Numbered from the stretch's first letter, positions 50,791 to 59,592 are shown. The stretch: DNA of 64,000 nucleotides from Streptomyces sporangiiformans (GCF_005768555.2 NZ_VCHX02000320.1:8484-72483), one strand, 5' to 3'. A program made the numbers and translations. The notes: generated by a model from the sequence alone, not told the origin.

Positions 50791-51885
50791 TCAAGCGGCG
50801 GCCGGAATCCCCGACAACAGCTGCCTGATGTCCCGTACCGCCGCGCGTCCGGCACGGTTGGCACCGATCGTGCTGGCTGACGGCCCGTAACCGACCAGAT
50901 GGATCCGCGGATCGGTGACCGCGCGGGATCCCTCGACACGAATGCCACCGCCCGGCTCACGCAGCCTGAGGGGTGCCAGATGGTCGATGGCCGCGCGGAA
51001 TCCGGTCGCCCACAGGATGACGTCGGCGTCCGTGCGACGCCCGTCGTCCCACTCCACGCCGTCCGGGGTGATCCGGTCGAACATCGGCAGGCGGTCCAGG
51101 ACGCCGTCCTCGATTCCTTGCCGCACCGCGTCGTTGAGCGGCAACCCCGTCACCGACACGACACTCCTGGGCGCAAGCCCCTGACGAACCCGTTCCTCCA
51201 CGAGCGCGACAGCCGCCCGCCCGGCGCCCTCGTCGAAGGGCCCCTCGCGGAAGACCGGCGGCCGCCGGGTTACCCAGGTGGTCTCGGCCGCGTACGGCGC
51301 GATCTCCAGCAGATGCTGCGTACCGGAGGCGCCACCGCCCACGACAACCACCCGCTGACCGGCGAACTCCTCCGGGCCGGGGTACTGCGCCGTGTGCAAC
51401 TGCCGCCCCCGGAAGGTCTCCTGACCGGGATAGCGGGGCCAGAACGGACGGTCCCAGGTGCCCGTCGCGTTGATCAGTGCCCGTGTCGACCATGTCCCCG
51501 CCGAGGTCTCGACGAGCAGCCGCCCCCCGTCGCCCTCGCGCACCGTCCGCACGTCCACGGGGCGCCGCACGCTCAGGCCGAAGGCACGCTCGTAGGCGTC
51601 GAAGTACTCCGCGATGACCTCGGAGGACGGCCGGACCGGATCCGCGTCCGTGAGCTCCATGCCCGGCAGCGAGTGCATCCCGTGCACCTTGCCGTACGTG
51701 AGCGACGGCCACCTGAACTGCCAGGCGCCGCCGGGCCGCGGCGCGTGATCCAGGATCACGAAGTCCCGCTCCGGCTCGAAGCCGGAGCGCCGAAGGTGGT
51801 AGGCGCTGGACAGTCCGGCCTGTCCAGCGCCTGCGACGATCACGTCGACTTCTTGTGCCGCGTCCTGCGCTCCGGTTTCGTTCAC
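50791..51885 (-). CDS. FAD/NADPH-dependent monooxygenase (FMO/BVMO-like)
   Basis: Flavoprotein oxidising an unknown small molecule. The 364-residue product has the FAD GxGxxG motif VAGAGQAGLSSAYHL (about 14-28), an FMO-type signature FRGRQLHTAQY (about 148-158), a second nucleotide-binding motif VVVVGGGASGTQHL (about 168-181) and the ATGF motif ATGFRAAIDHLAPL. Start is GTG 51885 (VNETGAQ); longer frames upstream have no similarity. It is shorter than typical BVMOs and closest to the NAD(P)-binding/FMO group widespread in Streptomyces. Confidence 0.88.
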   Translation of the reverse strand: MNETGAQDAAQEVDVIVAGAGQAGLSSAYHLRRSGFEPERDFVILDHAPRPGGAWQFRWPSLTYGKVHGMHSLPGMELTDADPVRPSSEVIAEYFDAYERAFGLSVRRPVDVRTVREGDGGRLLVETSAGTWSTRALINATGTWDRPFWPRYPGQETFRGRQLHTAQYPGPEEFAGQRVVVVGGGASGTQHLLEIAPYAAETTWVTRRPPVFREGPFDEGAGRAAVALVEERVRQGLAPRSVVSVTGLPLNDAVRQGIEDGVLDRLPMFDRITPDGVEWDDGRRTDADVILWATGFRAAIDHLAPLRLREPGGGIRVEGSRAVTDPRIHLVGYGPSASTIGANRAGRAAVRDIRQLLSGIPAAA

Positions 51886-51999
51886 GCTTCTACTAACTCG
51901 ACCGGAAGCCCGGATCTTCCCGCCGGCGCCGTCCGCGTCCACTCGCGACGAAGTGGGGTGTCTGCCGGGCGCGCGACCTCGATGCGGGAGGATTGACGC

Positions 52000-52428
52000 A
52001 TGTCCGATGCCTTCACCACCCGCGTCCTGAACGTCGCCACCGGATCCTCGGAAACGGTCGTCGACCTCACCCATGAATGCGAGGCCTTCCTCAGGGAGGC
52101 GGCGGGCGACCGCGACGGCCTGCTGAACGTTTTCGTGCCCCACGCGACCGCCGGAGTCGCGGTCATCGAAACCGGCGCCGGCAGCGACGACGATCTCCTC
52201 GCCGCTCTGCACTCCCTGCTCCCCGCCGACGACCGCTGGCAGCACCGCCACGGCAGTCCCGGCCACGGCCGCGACCACGTACTCCCGGCGATCGTGCCTC
52301 CGCATGCCACTCTGCCGGTCCTGGGCGGCCGCCTGGAGTTGGGGACCTGGCAGTCGGTGTGTCTGGTCGACACGAACAAGGACAATCCGAGCCGTCAGGT
52401 GCGCTTGAGCTTCCTCGCGGGTTCGTGA
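52000..52428 (+). CDS. yjbQ: YjbQ/UPF0047 family protein
   Basis: Small cytoplasmic protein; relatives show weak thiamine-phosphate synthase activity, but the true role is not known. The 142-residue product has the family core LLNVFVPHATAGVAVIETG (about 42-60), HGSPGHGRDHVLPAIVPPHATLPVLGGRLELGTWQSVCLVDTN (about 85-127), with the conserved His residues in both. It follows the divergent monooxygenase gene by 114 bp. Confidence 0.93.
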   Translation: MSDAFTTRVLNVATGSSETVVDLTHECEAFLREAAGDRDGLLNVFVPHATAGVAVIETGAGSDDDLLAALHSLLPADDRWQHRHGSPGHGRDHVLPAIVPPHATLPVLGGRLELGTWQSVCLVDTNKDNPSRQVRLSFLAGS

Positions 52429-52517
52429 TCAGTGCCCGCCACACGGGGCCAACGCCTGCGCGTCGTTGAGGGGCGCTGACCGTCACCCGGGCGCCGGCTC
52501 GCCGCCGAAGGGCAGAA

Positions 52518-52922
52518 TCAGGAGCGCGGCGGGTGGGGCTGATCGGCGCGTTCGGCGTTCTTCTTCTTGATGCGAGCCGCTTCCTTGCGGACTTCGGCCT
52601 GGGTGGCTCGCTCCTTCTCCAGCCACTCGGGCCGGTCTTCCTTCAACGCCTCGATCTGCTCGGTGGTGAGGGGTTCGGTGACCCCGCCGCGTGCGAGACC
52701 CGCGATGGAGACGCCCAGCTTCGCCGCGACCACCGGGCGCGGGTGCGGCCCGTTGCGTCGCAGCTCCCGCAGCCACTCCGGCGGATCGGCCTGGAGCGCG
52801 TTCAGCTCGGCGCGTGAGACGACACCCTCCCGGAACTCGTCGGGGGTGGCCTCGAGGTACACACCCAGTTTCTTGGCCGCGGTGGCGGGCTTCATCGTCT
52901 GGGCGTTCTGGTGCGACTTCAT
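52518..52922 (-). CDS. DUF5997 family protein
   Basis: Function unknown. The 134-residue Lys/Arg/Glu-rich product has an N-terminal MKPATAAKKLGVYLEATPDEFREGVVSR segment (about 10-37) and two similar helical units, WLRELRRNGPHPRPVVAAKLGVSIAGLARGGVTEPLT and EALKEDRPEWLEKERATQAEVRKE, consistent with a nucleic-acid-binding small protein. ATG 52922 is chosen by family similarity. It is divergent from the LysR-like substrate-binding protein gene across 58 bp, a pairing conserved in actinobacteria to my recollection. Confidence 0.82.
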   Translation of the reverse strand: MKSHQNAQTMKPATAAKKLGVYLEATPDEFREGVVSRAELNALQADPPEWLRELRRNGPHPRPVVAAKLGVSIAGLARGGVTEPLTTEQIEALKEDRPEWLEKERATQAEVRKEAARIKKKNAERADQPHPPRS

Positions 52923-52980
52923 GGGGTCCAGACTATCGACCGTGTACGGGACGTCCGACCACGCCCGGTAACCTGGCGGA

Positions 52981-53742
52981 GTGACAGGCTCGGAGGAATC
53001 CCCATCGTTCCGGCTCGCGTATGTCCCGGGGGTGACGCCCGGCAAGTGGGTGCGGACCTGGAACGAGCGCCTGCCAAATGTCCCACTGCACCTCGTCGCG
53101 GTGTCGGCGGCCGAAGCATCCGATGCGCTGCGCGACGGCGGAGCCGACGCCGGGTTGGTACGGCTGCCGGTCGACCGTACGGTGTTCAGCGCGATCCCCC
53201 TCTACACCGAGACCTCGGTGGTCGTGGCGCCCAAAGATCACGTCGTGACGGCCGCGGAGGAGGTGTCCGCCGAGGATCTCGCCGACGACATCGTGCTGCA
53301 CCCCCTCGACGACGTCCTCGACTGGGAGCGGCGGCCGGGACGGCCCGCCATCGAGCGACCCGCCACGACGGCGGACGCCATCGAACTCGTGGCGGCAGGC
53401 GTGGGCCTCCTCGTCGTTCCCCAGTCGCTGGCCCGCCTGCACCACCGCAGGGATCTCACGTACCGGCCGGTCGTGGACGCACCCCAGTCGAGCGTCGCGC
53501 TGTCGTGGCCCGAGGACGCGACCACCGACCTGGTCGAGGACTTCATCGGGATCGTCCGGGGGCGGACGGTCAACAGCACACGCGGGCGCACACCGCAGCA
53601 GGCGCAGGCCCAGCGCAAGCGACCCGATGCCGTCGGCGCGCGGCGGAAGCCCACGGCGGGGCAGCCGTCGCGCAAGAACCCGCGGAGTGGTTCCGCCGCC
53701 CCCAAGAGCGGCAAGCGCGGCAAACCCCGCCGCCGGTCGTAG
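52981..53742 (+). CDS. LysR-type substrate-binding domain protein without HTH
   Basis: The 253-residue product starts directly with a periplasmic-binding-like fold of the LysR effector domain (about 8-195: FRLAYVPGVTPGKWVRTWNERLPNVPLHLVA, DAGLVRLPVDRTVFSAIPLYTE, VAAGVGLLVVPQSLARL). No winged helix precedes it. A strongly basic C-terminal tail of about 60 residues (Lys/Arg/Gly/Pro-rich, ending GKRGKPRRRS) may bind nucleic acid or protein. Starts at GTG 52981. Effector and role unknown; the divergent DUF5997 gene suggests a joint function. Confidence 0.8.
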   Translation: MTGSEESPSFRLAYVPGVTPGKWVRTWNERLPNVPLHLVAVSAAEASDALRDGGADAGLVRLPVDRTVFSAIPLYTETSVVVAPKDHVVTAAEEVSAEDLADDIVLHPLDDVLDWERRPGRPAIERPATTADAIELVAAGVGLLVVPQSLARLHHRRDLTYRPVVDAPQSSVALSWPEDATTDLVEDFIGIVRGRTVNSTRGRTPQQAQAQRKRPDAVGARRKPTAGQPSRKNPRSGSAAPKSGKRGKPRRRS

Positions 53743-53756
53743 GCAGCCGCTGGTAC

Positions 53757-53794
53757 CGCTTCCTCGGAGCCCCGCCCTGGGCTCCGAGGAAGCG
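53757..53794. terminator. Bidirectional terminator between convergent genes
   Basis: Perfect 16-bp arms (53757-53772 and 53779-53794) around a six-base loop, 14 bases after the LysR-like gene stop and just before the end of the XdhC gene on the other strand. Confidence 0.9.
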
Positions 53795-53802
53795 GGCCCG
53801 CG

Positions 53803-54960
53803 TCATGCGGCCGCGTGCTCCCCGGGCGCACTGGTCTCGCGCCCGCTCGTGTCATGGTGAATCGGCGTCGCCGAGCCGGTCAGCGGAACGCCCGAGCCGC
53901 CGTGTCGCGCCGCGACGATCTCCGCGGCGATGGACAGGGCGGTCTCCTCGGGCGTACGGGCGCCGAGGTCGAGGCCGATCGGGGAGCGCAGTCGGGCCAA
54001 CTCCCGCTCGGTGAGGCCGGTTTCACGCAGCCTCCGGTCACGGTCCTCATGGGTGCGGCGCGAGCCCATCGCGCCGACGAAGGCGACCGGCAACCGGAGG
54101 GCCACCTCCAGCAGGGGGATGTCGAACTTGACGTCGTGGGTGAGCACGCACAGGACCGTGCGGCCGTCGGTCGCGGTCTGCTGGAGGTAACGGTGCGGCC
54201 AGTCGACGACGATGTCATCGGCCTCCGGGAAGCGGACGCGCGTGGCGAAGACCGGCCGCGCGTCGCACACCGTCACGTGGTAGCCGAGGAACTTGCCCGC
54301 CCGCACCAGCGCCGCCGCGAAGTCGACGGCACCGAAGACGATCATGCGAGGCGGCGGCAGGCGCGACTCGACGAACAGCGTCAGGGCGGCTCCGCAGCGC
54401 GATCCACTCTCCGAGACGACGAACTCCTCGCTGCGCCCCGCCTCCAACAGGGCGCGGCTCTCCGCCACCGCTGTGCGGTCCAGCCGCGGATGCCCGCCGA
54501 GACCGCCCTCGTACGGTCCGCCGGGGTGGACGAGCAGCGCTCTGCCCAGCAGTTCGACCGGCCCCCGGGTCACTCGGGCGAGCCCCACGGCCCGGCCCTC
54601 GGCGGCAGCCGACAGCGCCGCCTCGAACACCTTCCTTCCCGGCGCGTCGGCACGGACGGGGGTGACCAGCACCTCGATCACCCCGCCGCAGGTCAGCCCC
54701 ACCGCGAAGGCGTCCTCGTCGCTGTAGCCGAACCGCTCGCGCACCGTCTCGCCGCCGTGGAGCGCCTGGACGCACAGGTCGTACACCGCCCCTTCCACAC
54801 AGCCGCCGGAGACCGAACCGATGGCCGTGCCCTCGCTGTCGACGGCGAGAGCGGCGCCGGGGCCGCGCGGCGCGCTGCCGCTCACGGCCACGACGGTGGC
54901 GACGGCGAAGTCCCGGCCCTGCTCGATCCAGCGGTTCAGCTCGTCGGCGATGTCAAGCAT
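53803..54960 (-). CDS. XdhC/CoxI family molybdenum-cofactor maturation factor
   Basis: Binds molybdenum cofactor, helps its sulfuration and insertion into the hydroxylase encoded upstream. The 385-residue product has the N-terminal CoxI/XdhC domain (about 15-75: VAVSGSAPRGPGAALAVDSEGTAIGSVSGGCVEG) and C-terminal Rossmann-like domain (about 205-345: RMIVFGAVDFAAALVRAGKFLGYHVTVCDARPVFA, FVGAMGSRRTH, RSPIGLDLGARTPEETALSIAAEI). The ATG at 54960 overlaps the end of the Mo-subunit gene by eight bases. Last gene of the oxidoreductase operon. Confidence 0.93.
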   Translation of the reverse strand: MLDIADELNRWIEQGRDFAVATVVAVSGSAPRGPGAALAVDSEGTAIGSVSGGCVEGAVYDLCVQALHGGETVRERFGYSDEDAFAVGLTCGGVIEVLVTPVRADAPGRKVFEAALSAAAEGRAVGLARVTRGPVELLGRALLVHPGGPYEGGLGGHPRLDRTAVAESRALLEAGRSEEFVVSESGSRCGAALTLFVESRLPPPRMIVFGAVDFAAALVRAGKFLGYHVTVCDARPVFATRVRFPEADDIVVDWPHRYLQQTATDGRTVLCVLTHDVKFDIPLLEVALRLPVAFVGAMGSRRTHEDRDRRLRETGLTERELARLRSPIGLDLGARTPEETALSIAAEIVAARHGGSGVPLTGSATPIHHDTSGRETSAPGEHAAA

Positions 54961-57097
54961 CGCGCTCGCCCTCTGCCGCGGCTCCGGCCGGCAGGACGCG
55001 GTCGGGCCGGATGGGCAGGTGCCGGTGGCGCACACCGGTCGCGTGCCAGACCGCGTTGGCGATCGCCGCCGCGGCGCCCACGATGCCGACCTCGCCGATG
55101 CCCTTGATGCCGACCGGGTCGTCGGGGTCGGGGTCGTCCACCCAGTCCGCCTCGATGTGCGGGACGTCGGCGTGCGCGGCGACGTGGTAACCCGCGAGGT
55201 CGGCGCCGTAGTGACCGCCCGAGGCCTGGTCCCTGACCGCCTCCTCGTGCAGGGCCATGGAGATGCCCCAGGTCATCCCGCCGACGAACTGGCTGCGGGC
55301 CGTGAGCGGGTTGACGATCCGGCCCGCCGCGAAGATGCCGAGCATGCGCCGCACGCGCACCTCGCCGGTGGTGACGTCCACGGCGACCTCGGCGAACTGC
55401 GCGCCGAAGGAGTGCCGTTCCTTCTGGGCGAGGGCGCCGATGGCCGCGGAGGTGTCCGACCGTACCGTGATCCCCTCCGGCGGAATGCCGGTGCCCAGGG
55501 TGAGCCGCTCCCGCAACTCGGCGGCAGCGGCCGTGACCGCCCACGCCCAGGACCGGGTGCCCATCGAGCCTCCGGCGATCATCGCCGGGCCGAAGTCGCT
55601 GTCCCCGATGCGCACATGGACGCGGTCCGGTGTCACCTCGAGCGCGTCGGCGGCGACCAGGGTGAGCGCGGTCCGGGCCCCGGTTCCGATGTCCGCCGCC
55701 GCGATCCGCACGGTGAAGGTGCCGTCCGCCTCCGCCGTCACGACCGCCGTGGACGGCATCGCTCCCGCGCCGAAGGAGGCGGCCGCCGTGCCGGTGCCGA
55801 GCAGCCAGCGCCCGTTCCGGCGCAGGCCGGGACGCGGGTCCCGGTCCGCCCAGCCGAACCTGCGGGCACCCTCCTGGAAGCAGGCGAGCAGGTTGTGGGT
55901 GCTGAACGGCAGCCCGGAAACGGGCCCCCGCTCGGGCTTGTTGCGTGCACGCAGTTCGATCGGGTCGATGCCGCACTTCTCGGCGAGCTCGTCGAGCGCC
56001 GCCTCCAGCGCGAACGACCCAGGCGCCTCGCCCGGTGCGCGCATCCACGTCGGGGTCGGCACGTCGAGCCGTACGAGCCGGTTGGCCGTGTGGTGGGCGT
56101 CGGCGTCGTACATCACCCGTGCCACCCCGGCGCTCGGCTCGACGAACTCGTGCACGGTCGAGGTGAGGCTCAGGGAGCGGTGCTCCAGCGCGCGCAGCCG
56201 CCCGTCGGCATCGGCGCCGAGCCTGATGCGCTGGGTCGTGGGGCTGCGGTAGCCGGTGAGCGAGAACATCTGGCGACGGGTCAGGACGACGCGCACCGGG
56301 CGCTGGAGGGCGGTCGCGGCCATCACGGCAGCCACCTGGTGCGCTCGCAGCCCCTTGCTGCCGAAGCCGCCGCCCACGTGTTCGGACCGCACCCGCACCG
56401 AGTCCGGGTCGAGTGAGAACATTTTCGCGAGCTCGCCCTGGACCCAGGTGGTGCCCTGGTTGGAGTCGAGGACCTCGAGCCGGCCGCCGTCCCAGCGGGC
56501 CGTCGCCGCATGGGGCTCCATCGGGCTGTGGTGCTCTTCCGGCGTGGTGTACTCCGCGTCCACGACGACGGCGGACGCGGCGAGTTCGGAGTCCAGGTCC
56601 CCCTTCTCGGTCACCGCCGGCATGTGGCCTTCCGCCGCGTACGCGTCCGGGCGTTCGCCGGAGAACGCGACGTCGTGCGGCTCCTCCTCGTACCGCACCA
56701 CGAGCGCTTCGGCGGCCTCCCTGGCCTGCTCGGGCGTCTCGGCGACGACCAGCGCCACCGGCCAGCCCATGTGCGGCACGCGGTCGTGCTGGAAAACGGC
56801 CGCGGTCGGGTCCGGGGTGCCCAGCATCCCGACGTAGTCGGAGTCGACACGCGGGGCGTTGTGGTGGTGCAGGACGGTGAGCACGCCCGTCATCTCGAGG
56901 ACGGGCGCGGTCTCCAGCGAGCGGATGCGGCCCCGGGCGATGGTGGACACCACCAGCCAGCCGTGCGCGAGCTCGTCAAAGGGGATCTCCGCCGCGTAGC
57001 GGGCCGCGCCGGTGACCTTGTCGCGGCCCTCCACACGGGTGTGCGCGGTACCGACGGAGCCGTTCACCGTGCTGGTCCCGGTCGTTGTGGTGGTCAT
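54953..57097 (-). CDS. Molybdenum-binding subunit of PaoABC-like aldehyde oxidoreductase (xanthine dehydrogenase family)
   Basis: Catalytic subunit carrying the molybdopterin centre; oxidises an aldehyde or N-heterocycle. The 714-residue product has the a/b hammerhead domain (about 20-120: RVEGRDKVTGAARYAAEI) and Mo-binding regions including NQGTTWVQGELAKMF, EHVGGGFGSKG, TRRQMFSLTGYRSPTTQ, RAPGEAPGSFALEAALDELA, GGSMGTRSW and GVKGxGEVGIVG-type end (VGIKGIGEVGIVGAAAAIANAV). That segment holds the conserved catalytic Glu region. It overlaps the FAD-subunit gene by four bases. Length and neighbouring [4Fe-4S]-containing FAD subunit point to the PaoC/YagR group. Confidence 0.92.
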   Translation of the reverse strand: MTTTTTGTSTVNGSVGTAHTRVEGRDKVTGAARYAAEIPFDELAHGWLVVSTIARGRIRSLETAPVLEMTGVLTVLHHHNAPRVDSDYVGMLGTPDPTAAVFQHDRVPHMGWPVALVVAETPEQAREAAEALVVRYEEEPHDVAFSGERPDAYAAEGHMPAVTEKGDLDSELAASAVVVDAEYTTPEEHHSPMEPHAATARWDGGRLEVLDSNQGTTWVQGELAKMFSLDPDSVRVRSEHVGGGFGSKGLRAHQVAAVMAATALQRPVRVVLTRRQMFSLTGYRSPTTQRIRLGADADGRLRALEHRSLSLTSTVHEFVEPSAGVARVMYDADAHHTANRLVRLDVPTPTWMRAPGEAPGSFALEAALDELAEKCGIDPIELRARNKPERGPVSGLPFSTHNLLACFQEGARRFGWADRDPRPGLRRNGRWLLGTGTAAASFGAGAMPSTAVVTAEADGTFTVRIAAADIGTGARTALTLVAADALEVTPDRVHVRIGDSDFGPAMIAGGSMGTRSWAWAVTAAAAELRERLTLGTGIPPEGITVRSDTSAAIGALAQKERHSFGAQFAEVAVDVTTGEVRVRRMLGIFAAGRIVNPLTARSQFVGGMTWGISMALHEEAVRDQASGGHYGADLAGYHVAAHADVPHIEADWVDDPDPDDPVGIKGIGEVGIVGAAAAIANAVWHATGVRHRHLPIRPDRVLPAGAAAEGERDA

Positions 57098-58086
57098 CGG
57101 GCGGCCTCCTCGGTGAGTTCGGTGAGCACGGCCACCACGAGGTTGCGTATCAGCGTCACCTTGTATCCGTTGTGCGGCAGTGGCTCGGCGGCCGCCAGTT
57201 CGGCGTCCGCGGCGGCGGCGAAGCTCTCGGCGTCGGCCGGTGCGCCCCTCAGCGCGTGTTCGGCGGCCGTGGCCCGCCACGGCCGGGACGACACCGCGCC
57301 GAAGGCGAGGCGCACATCACGTACGACCCCGTCCCGGACGTCGAGGGCGGCGGCTATCGAACCGATCGCGAACGCGTAGGACGCGCGCTCGCGCACCTTC
57401 CGGTAGCGGGAGAGAGTGGCGACCGGGGCCGGGGGCAGTGTGATGCCGGTGATCAGGGCGCCGGACGGCAGGGCGGTCTCCAGGTGCGGGGTGTCACCCA
57501 CGGGGAGATAGAAGTCCGCGAGGGGCAACTCGCCCGGCCCGTGGGCGGTTTCGTACGAGACGACGGCGTCGAAGGCGGCGAGCGCCACCGCCATGTCCGA
57601 GGGATGGGTCGCCACGCAGTGCTCGGAGGCGCCGAGGATCGCGTGGTTGTGGTGCTCGCCCTCGATGGCGGGGCAACCGCTGCCCGGGAGACGCTTGTTG
57701 CACGGTGCGGTCACGTCGGTGAAGTAGCCGCAGCGGGTGCGCTGGAGCAGATTTCCGCCGACCGTGGCCATGTTGCGCAGCTGCCCTGATGCGCCGGCCA
57801 GGACGGCCTGCGCCAACGCCGGGTAACGGCGGCGCACTTCGGGATGGGCGGCGAGATCGCTGTTCGTGACGGTCGCGCCGATGAGGAGACCGCCGTCCGG
57901 CGCCGACTCGATCCGGTCGAGGGGGAGTTCACGTACGTCGACGAGCCGCGCGGGACGTTCCACGCCGGCCTTCATCAGGTCGACGAGATTGGTGCCGCCG
58001 CCGAGGAAGCGCGCGTCGGGGTCGGTGTCGAGCAGCGTGACCGCGCCGGAGACGTCGACGGCACGCTCATAGCCGAACTCCCTCAT
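57094..58086 (-). CDS. FAD- and putative [4Fe-4S]-binding subunit of the aldehyde oxidoreductase (PaoB-like)
   Basis: Transfers electrons from the FeS subunit to FAD and an acceptor. The 330-residue product has the FAD-binding motif GGGTNLVDLMKAGV (about 29-42) and ATVGGNLLQRTRC (about 107-119). Four Cys at about 119, 129, 138 and 157 lie in the segment also found in E. coli PaoB/YagS, where they hold an extra [4Fe-4S] cluster. C-terminal CO-dehydrogenase flavoprotein region (about 215-330). Four-base overlaps on both sides put it in a coupled operon. Confidence 0.92.
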   Translation of the reverse strand: MREFGYERAVDVSGAVTLLDTDPDARFLGGGTNLVDLMKAGVERPARLVDVRELPLDRIESAPDGGLLIGATVTNSDLAAHPEVRRRYPALAQAVLAGASGQLRNMATVGGNLLQRTRCGYFTDVTAPCNKRLPGSGCPAIEGEHHNHAILGASEHCVATHPSDMAVALAAFDAVVSYETAHGPGELPLADFYLPVGDTPHLETALPSGALITGITLPPAPVATLSRYRKVRERASYAFAIGSIAAALDVRDGVVRDVRLAFGAVSSRPWRATAAEHALRGAPADAESFAAAADAELAAAEPLPHNGYKVTLIRNLVVAVLTELTEEAAR

Positions 58087-58721
58087 GCCGTCGCCTCCTT
58101 GGCCTCGGCCGAGCGGTCTTCGGCCGTCCCGGTCCGTGTCGTGTGGGTCTCCGGCGTGTGGGTCTCCGGCGTGTGGCTCTGCGCCGTGTGAGCCTCGGCC
58201 GCCTGGGCGACTGCCTGGACGATGGACACGTACGCGCCGCAGCGGCACAGGTTGCCGCTCATGCGCTCCCGGATCTCTTCGGCGCTCAGGGACGGCGTAC
58301 CCGCCTCGGGGCGTACGTCGGCGGTGACCGCGCTCGGCCAGCCCGCCGCATGCTCCTCGATCACCCCGAGGGCCGAACATATCTGGCCCGGTGTGCAGTA
58401 GCCGCACTGGTAGCCGTCGAGGTCGAGGAACGCCTGCTGCACGGGATGCAGCCGCTCACCGTCCGCGACGCCCTCGATGGTGGTGATCGCGCGCCCTTCG
58501 GCGGCCACCGCGAGCTGGAGACAGGAGACGGCCCGCCGGCCGTCGAGCAGCACCGTGCAAGCGCCGCACTGGCCCTGGTCACAGCCCTTCTTGGACCCGG
58601 TGAGATCGAGATGCTCGCGCAGCGCGTCGAGCAGGGTGGTGCGGTGGTCGACGGGCAGTGTGTACTTCTCGCCGTTGACGTTCAAGGTGATGACGCTGTA
58701 CGTCGATGGCGCTGGGGCCAT
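58083..58721 (-). CDS. 2 x [2Fe-2S] subunit of the aldehyde oxidoreductase (PaoA-like)
   Basis: Electron-transfer subunit. The 212-residue product has the plant-type [2Fe-2S] motif GCDQGQCGACTVLL with a further Cys at VSC, then the helical second [2Fe-2S] domain with CGYCTPGQICS and NLCRCGAY. There is no Tat signal, unlike E. coli PaoA, so the enzyme is probably cytoplasmic. The C-terminal 40 residues are repetitive (HTPETHT type) and come from a 15-bp DNA repeat. AGAAGG precedes ATG 58721. First gene of the four-gene operon, divergent from the TetR gene. Confidence 0.93.
   Translation of the reverse strand: MAPAPSTYSVITLNVNGEKYTLPVDHRTTLLDALREHLDLTGSKKGCDQGQCGACTVLLDGRRAVSCLQLAVAAEGRAITTIEGVADGERLHPVQQAFLDLDGYQCGYCTPGQICSALGVIEEHAAGWPSAVTADVRPEAGTPSLSAEEIRERMSGNLCRCGAYVSIVQAVAQAAEAHTAQSHTPETHTPETHTTRTGTAEDRSAEAKEATA
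58140..58199. repeat. 15-bp tandem repeat inside the FeS subunit gene
   Basis: Two exact units CGTGTGGGTCTCCGG (58140-58154, 58155-58169) and two degenerate ones (58170-58184, 58185-58199). Each encodes five residues on the minus strand (HTPET-like). It lies in the extra C-terminal tail. Confidence 0.8.
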
Positions 58722-58915
58722 GATCAGCCTTCTTTCGCGTGGGGTGGTGCGCGTCGAAGTCGAACGGGACGAACTCGGCCGGGATCGTGAGGAGATGGTG
58801 CTGTAAGCGGCGGTGGGAGCTTGGGATTCTGGAGGTGTCCGGTGCCCGCCCCCGCTGGTCGTCGATCGGTTCCGATCGCCCGTACCGGTTGGTCTGCCGC
58901 TAGGGTGGGCCTAAT

Positions 58916-58960
58916 CGGACAGCTGTCCGCTCACCGGAAAACCTATCGGACAGTTGTCCG
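58916..58960. promoter_or_regulatory. Twin TetR operators in the divergent control region
   Basis: CGGACAGCTGTCCG (58916-58929), a perfect 14-bp palindrome, and CGGACAGTTGTCCG (58947-58960), one mismatch. Their starts are 31 bp apart, three helical turns, consistent with side-by-side dimers. They lie between the oxidoreductase operon and the tetR gene and probably control both. Confidence 0.8.
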
Positions 58961-59004
58961 CTTAGCAAGGTCGATCGCTGCCGCGATTCCCGGAAGGAGG
59001 ACGA

Positions 59005-59592
59005 GTGCAGGCCAACGAGGACAGACGGGACGCGCCGCTGCGCTCGGACGCGCAGCGCAATCGCGAGCGCATCCTGGAAGTGGCGCTGGCGGAGCTGACC
59101 CGATCGGCAGACGTCCCGCTGAGCTCGATCGCGAAGAAGGCGGGCGTCGGGCAGGGGACTTTCTATCGCAACTTCCCCAGCCGCGAAGCCCTCGTGCTGG
59201 AGGTCTACCGCTACGAGATGCAGCAGGTCGCCGATGCCGCGGCCCAGTTGCTGCGGACCCGCGCACCGGACCGGGCGCTGCGTGAATGGATGGACCGCCT
59301 GGCCCAGTACGCCATGGCCAAGGCCGGCCTGGCCGACGCGATGCGGCAGGCGACCAGCGCGCCCGGCAGCCCGGCCAAACCGGGGCACGGTCCGGTGAGC
59401 GAAGCCATCGCGCTTCTGCTGAGGGCGAACGAAGAAGTCGGCACCATCCGCCCCGGCATGACCCCCGACGACTTCCTCCTCGCCATCGCCGGCCTGTGGC
59501 ACATCGACCCCCACGGGGACTGGCAGACCCGCGCGGGACGGCTCCTGGACCTCGTCATGGACGGCCTGCGCGTCGGCGCTCCGGGGCGCTGA
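59005..59592 (+). CDS. TetR-family transcriptional repressor
   Basis: Probable repressor of the divergent molybdenum oxidoreductase operon and of itself. The 195-residue product has a TetR HTH at the N-terminus (about 15-60: AQRNRERILEVALAELTR, IAKKAGVGQGTFYRNFPSREALVLEVY) and a C-terminal ligand-binding region (SBP_bac/TetR_C-type). GTG 59005 follows GGAAGGAGG. Two palindromes lie 45-90 bp upstream. The inducer is probably a substrate of the oxidoreductase. Confidence 0.92.
   Translation: MQANEDRRDAPLRSDAQRNRERILEVALAELTRSADVPLSSIAKKAGVGQGTFYRNFPSREALVLEVYRYEMQQVADAAAQLLRTRAPDRALREWMDRLAQYAMAKAGLADAMRQATSAPGSPAKPGHGPVSEAIALLLRANEEVGTIRPGMTPDDFLLAIAGLWHIDPHGDWQTRAGRLLDLVMDGLRVGAPGR

Noticed and set aside
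53803..58721. Calling the molybdenum enzyme xanthine dehydrogenase
   Set aside because: The four-Cys insert of the FAD subunit and the subunit split match PaoABC-type aldehyde oxidoreductases better. Substrate remains unproven.
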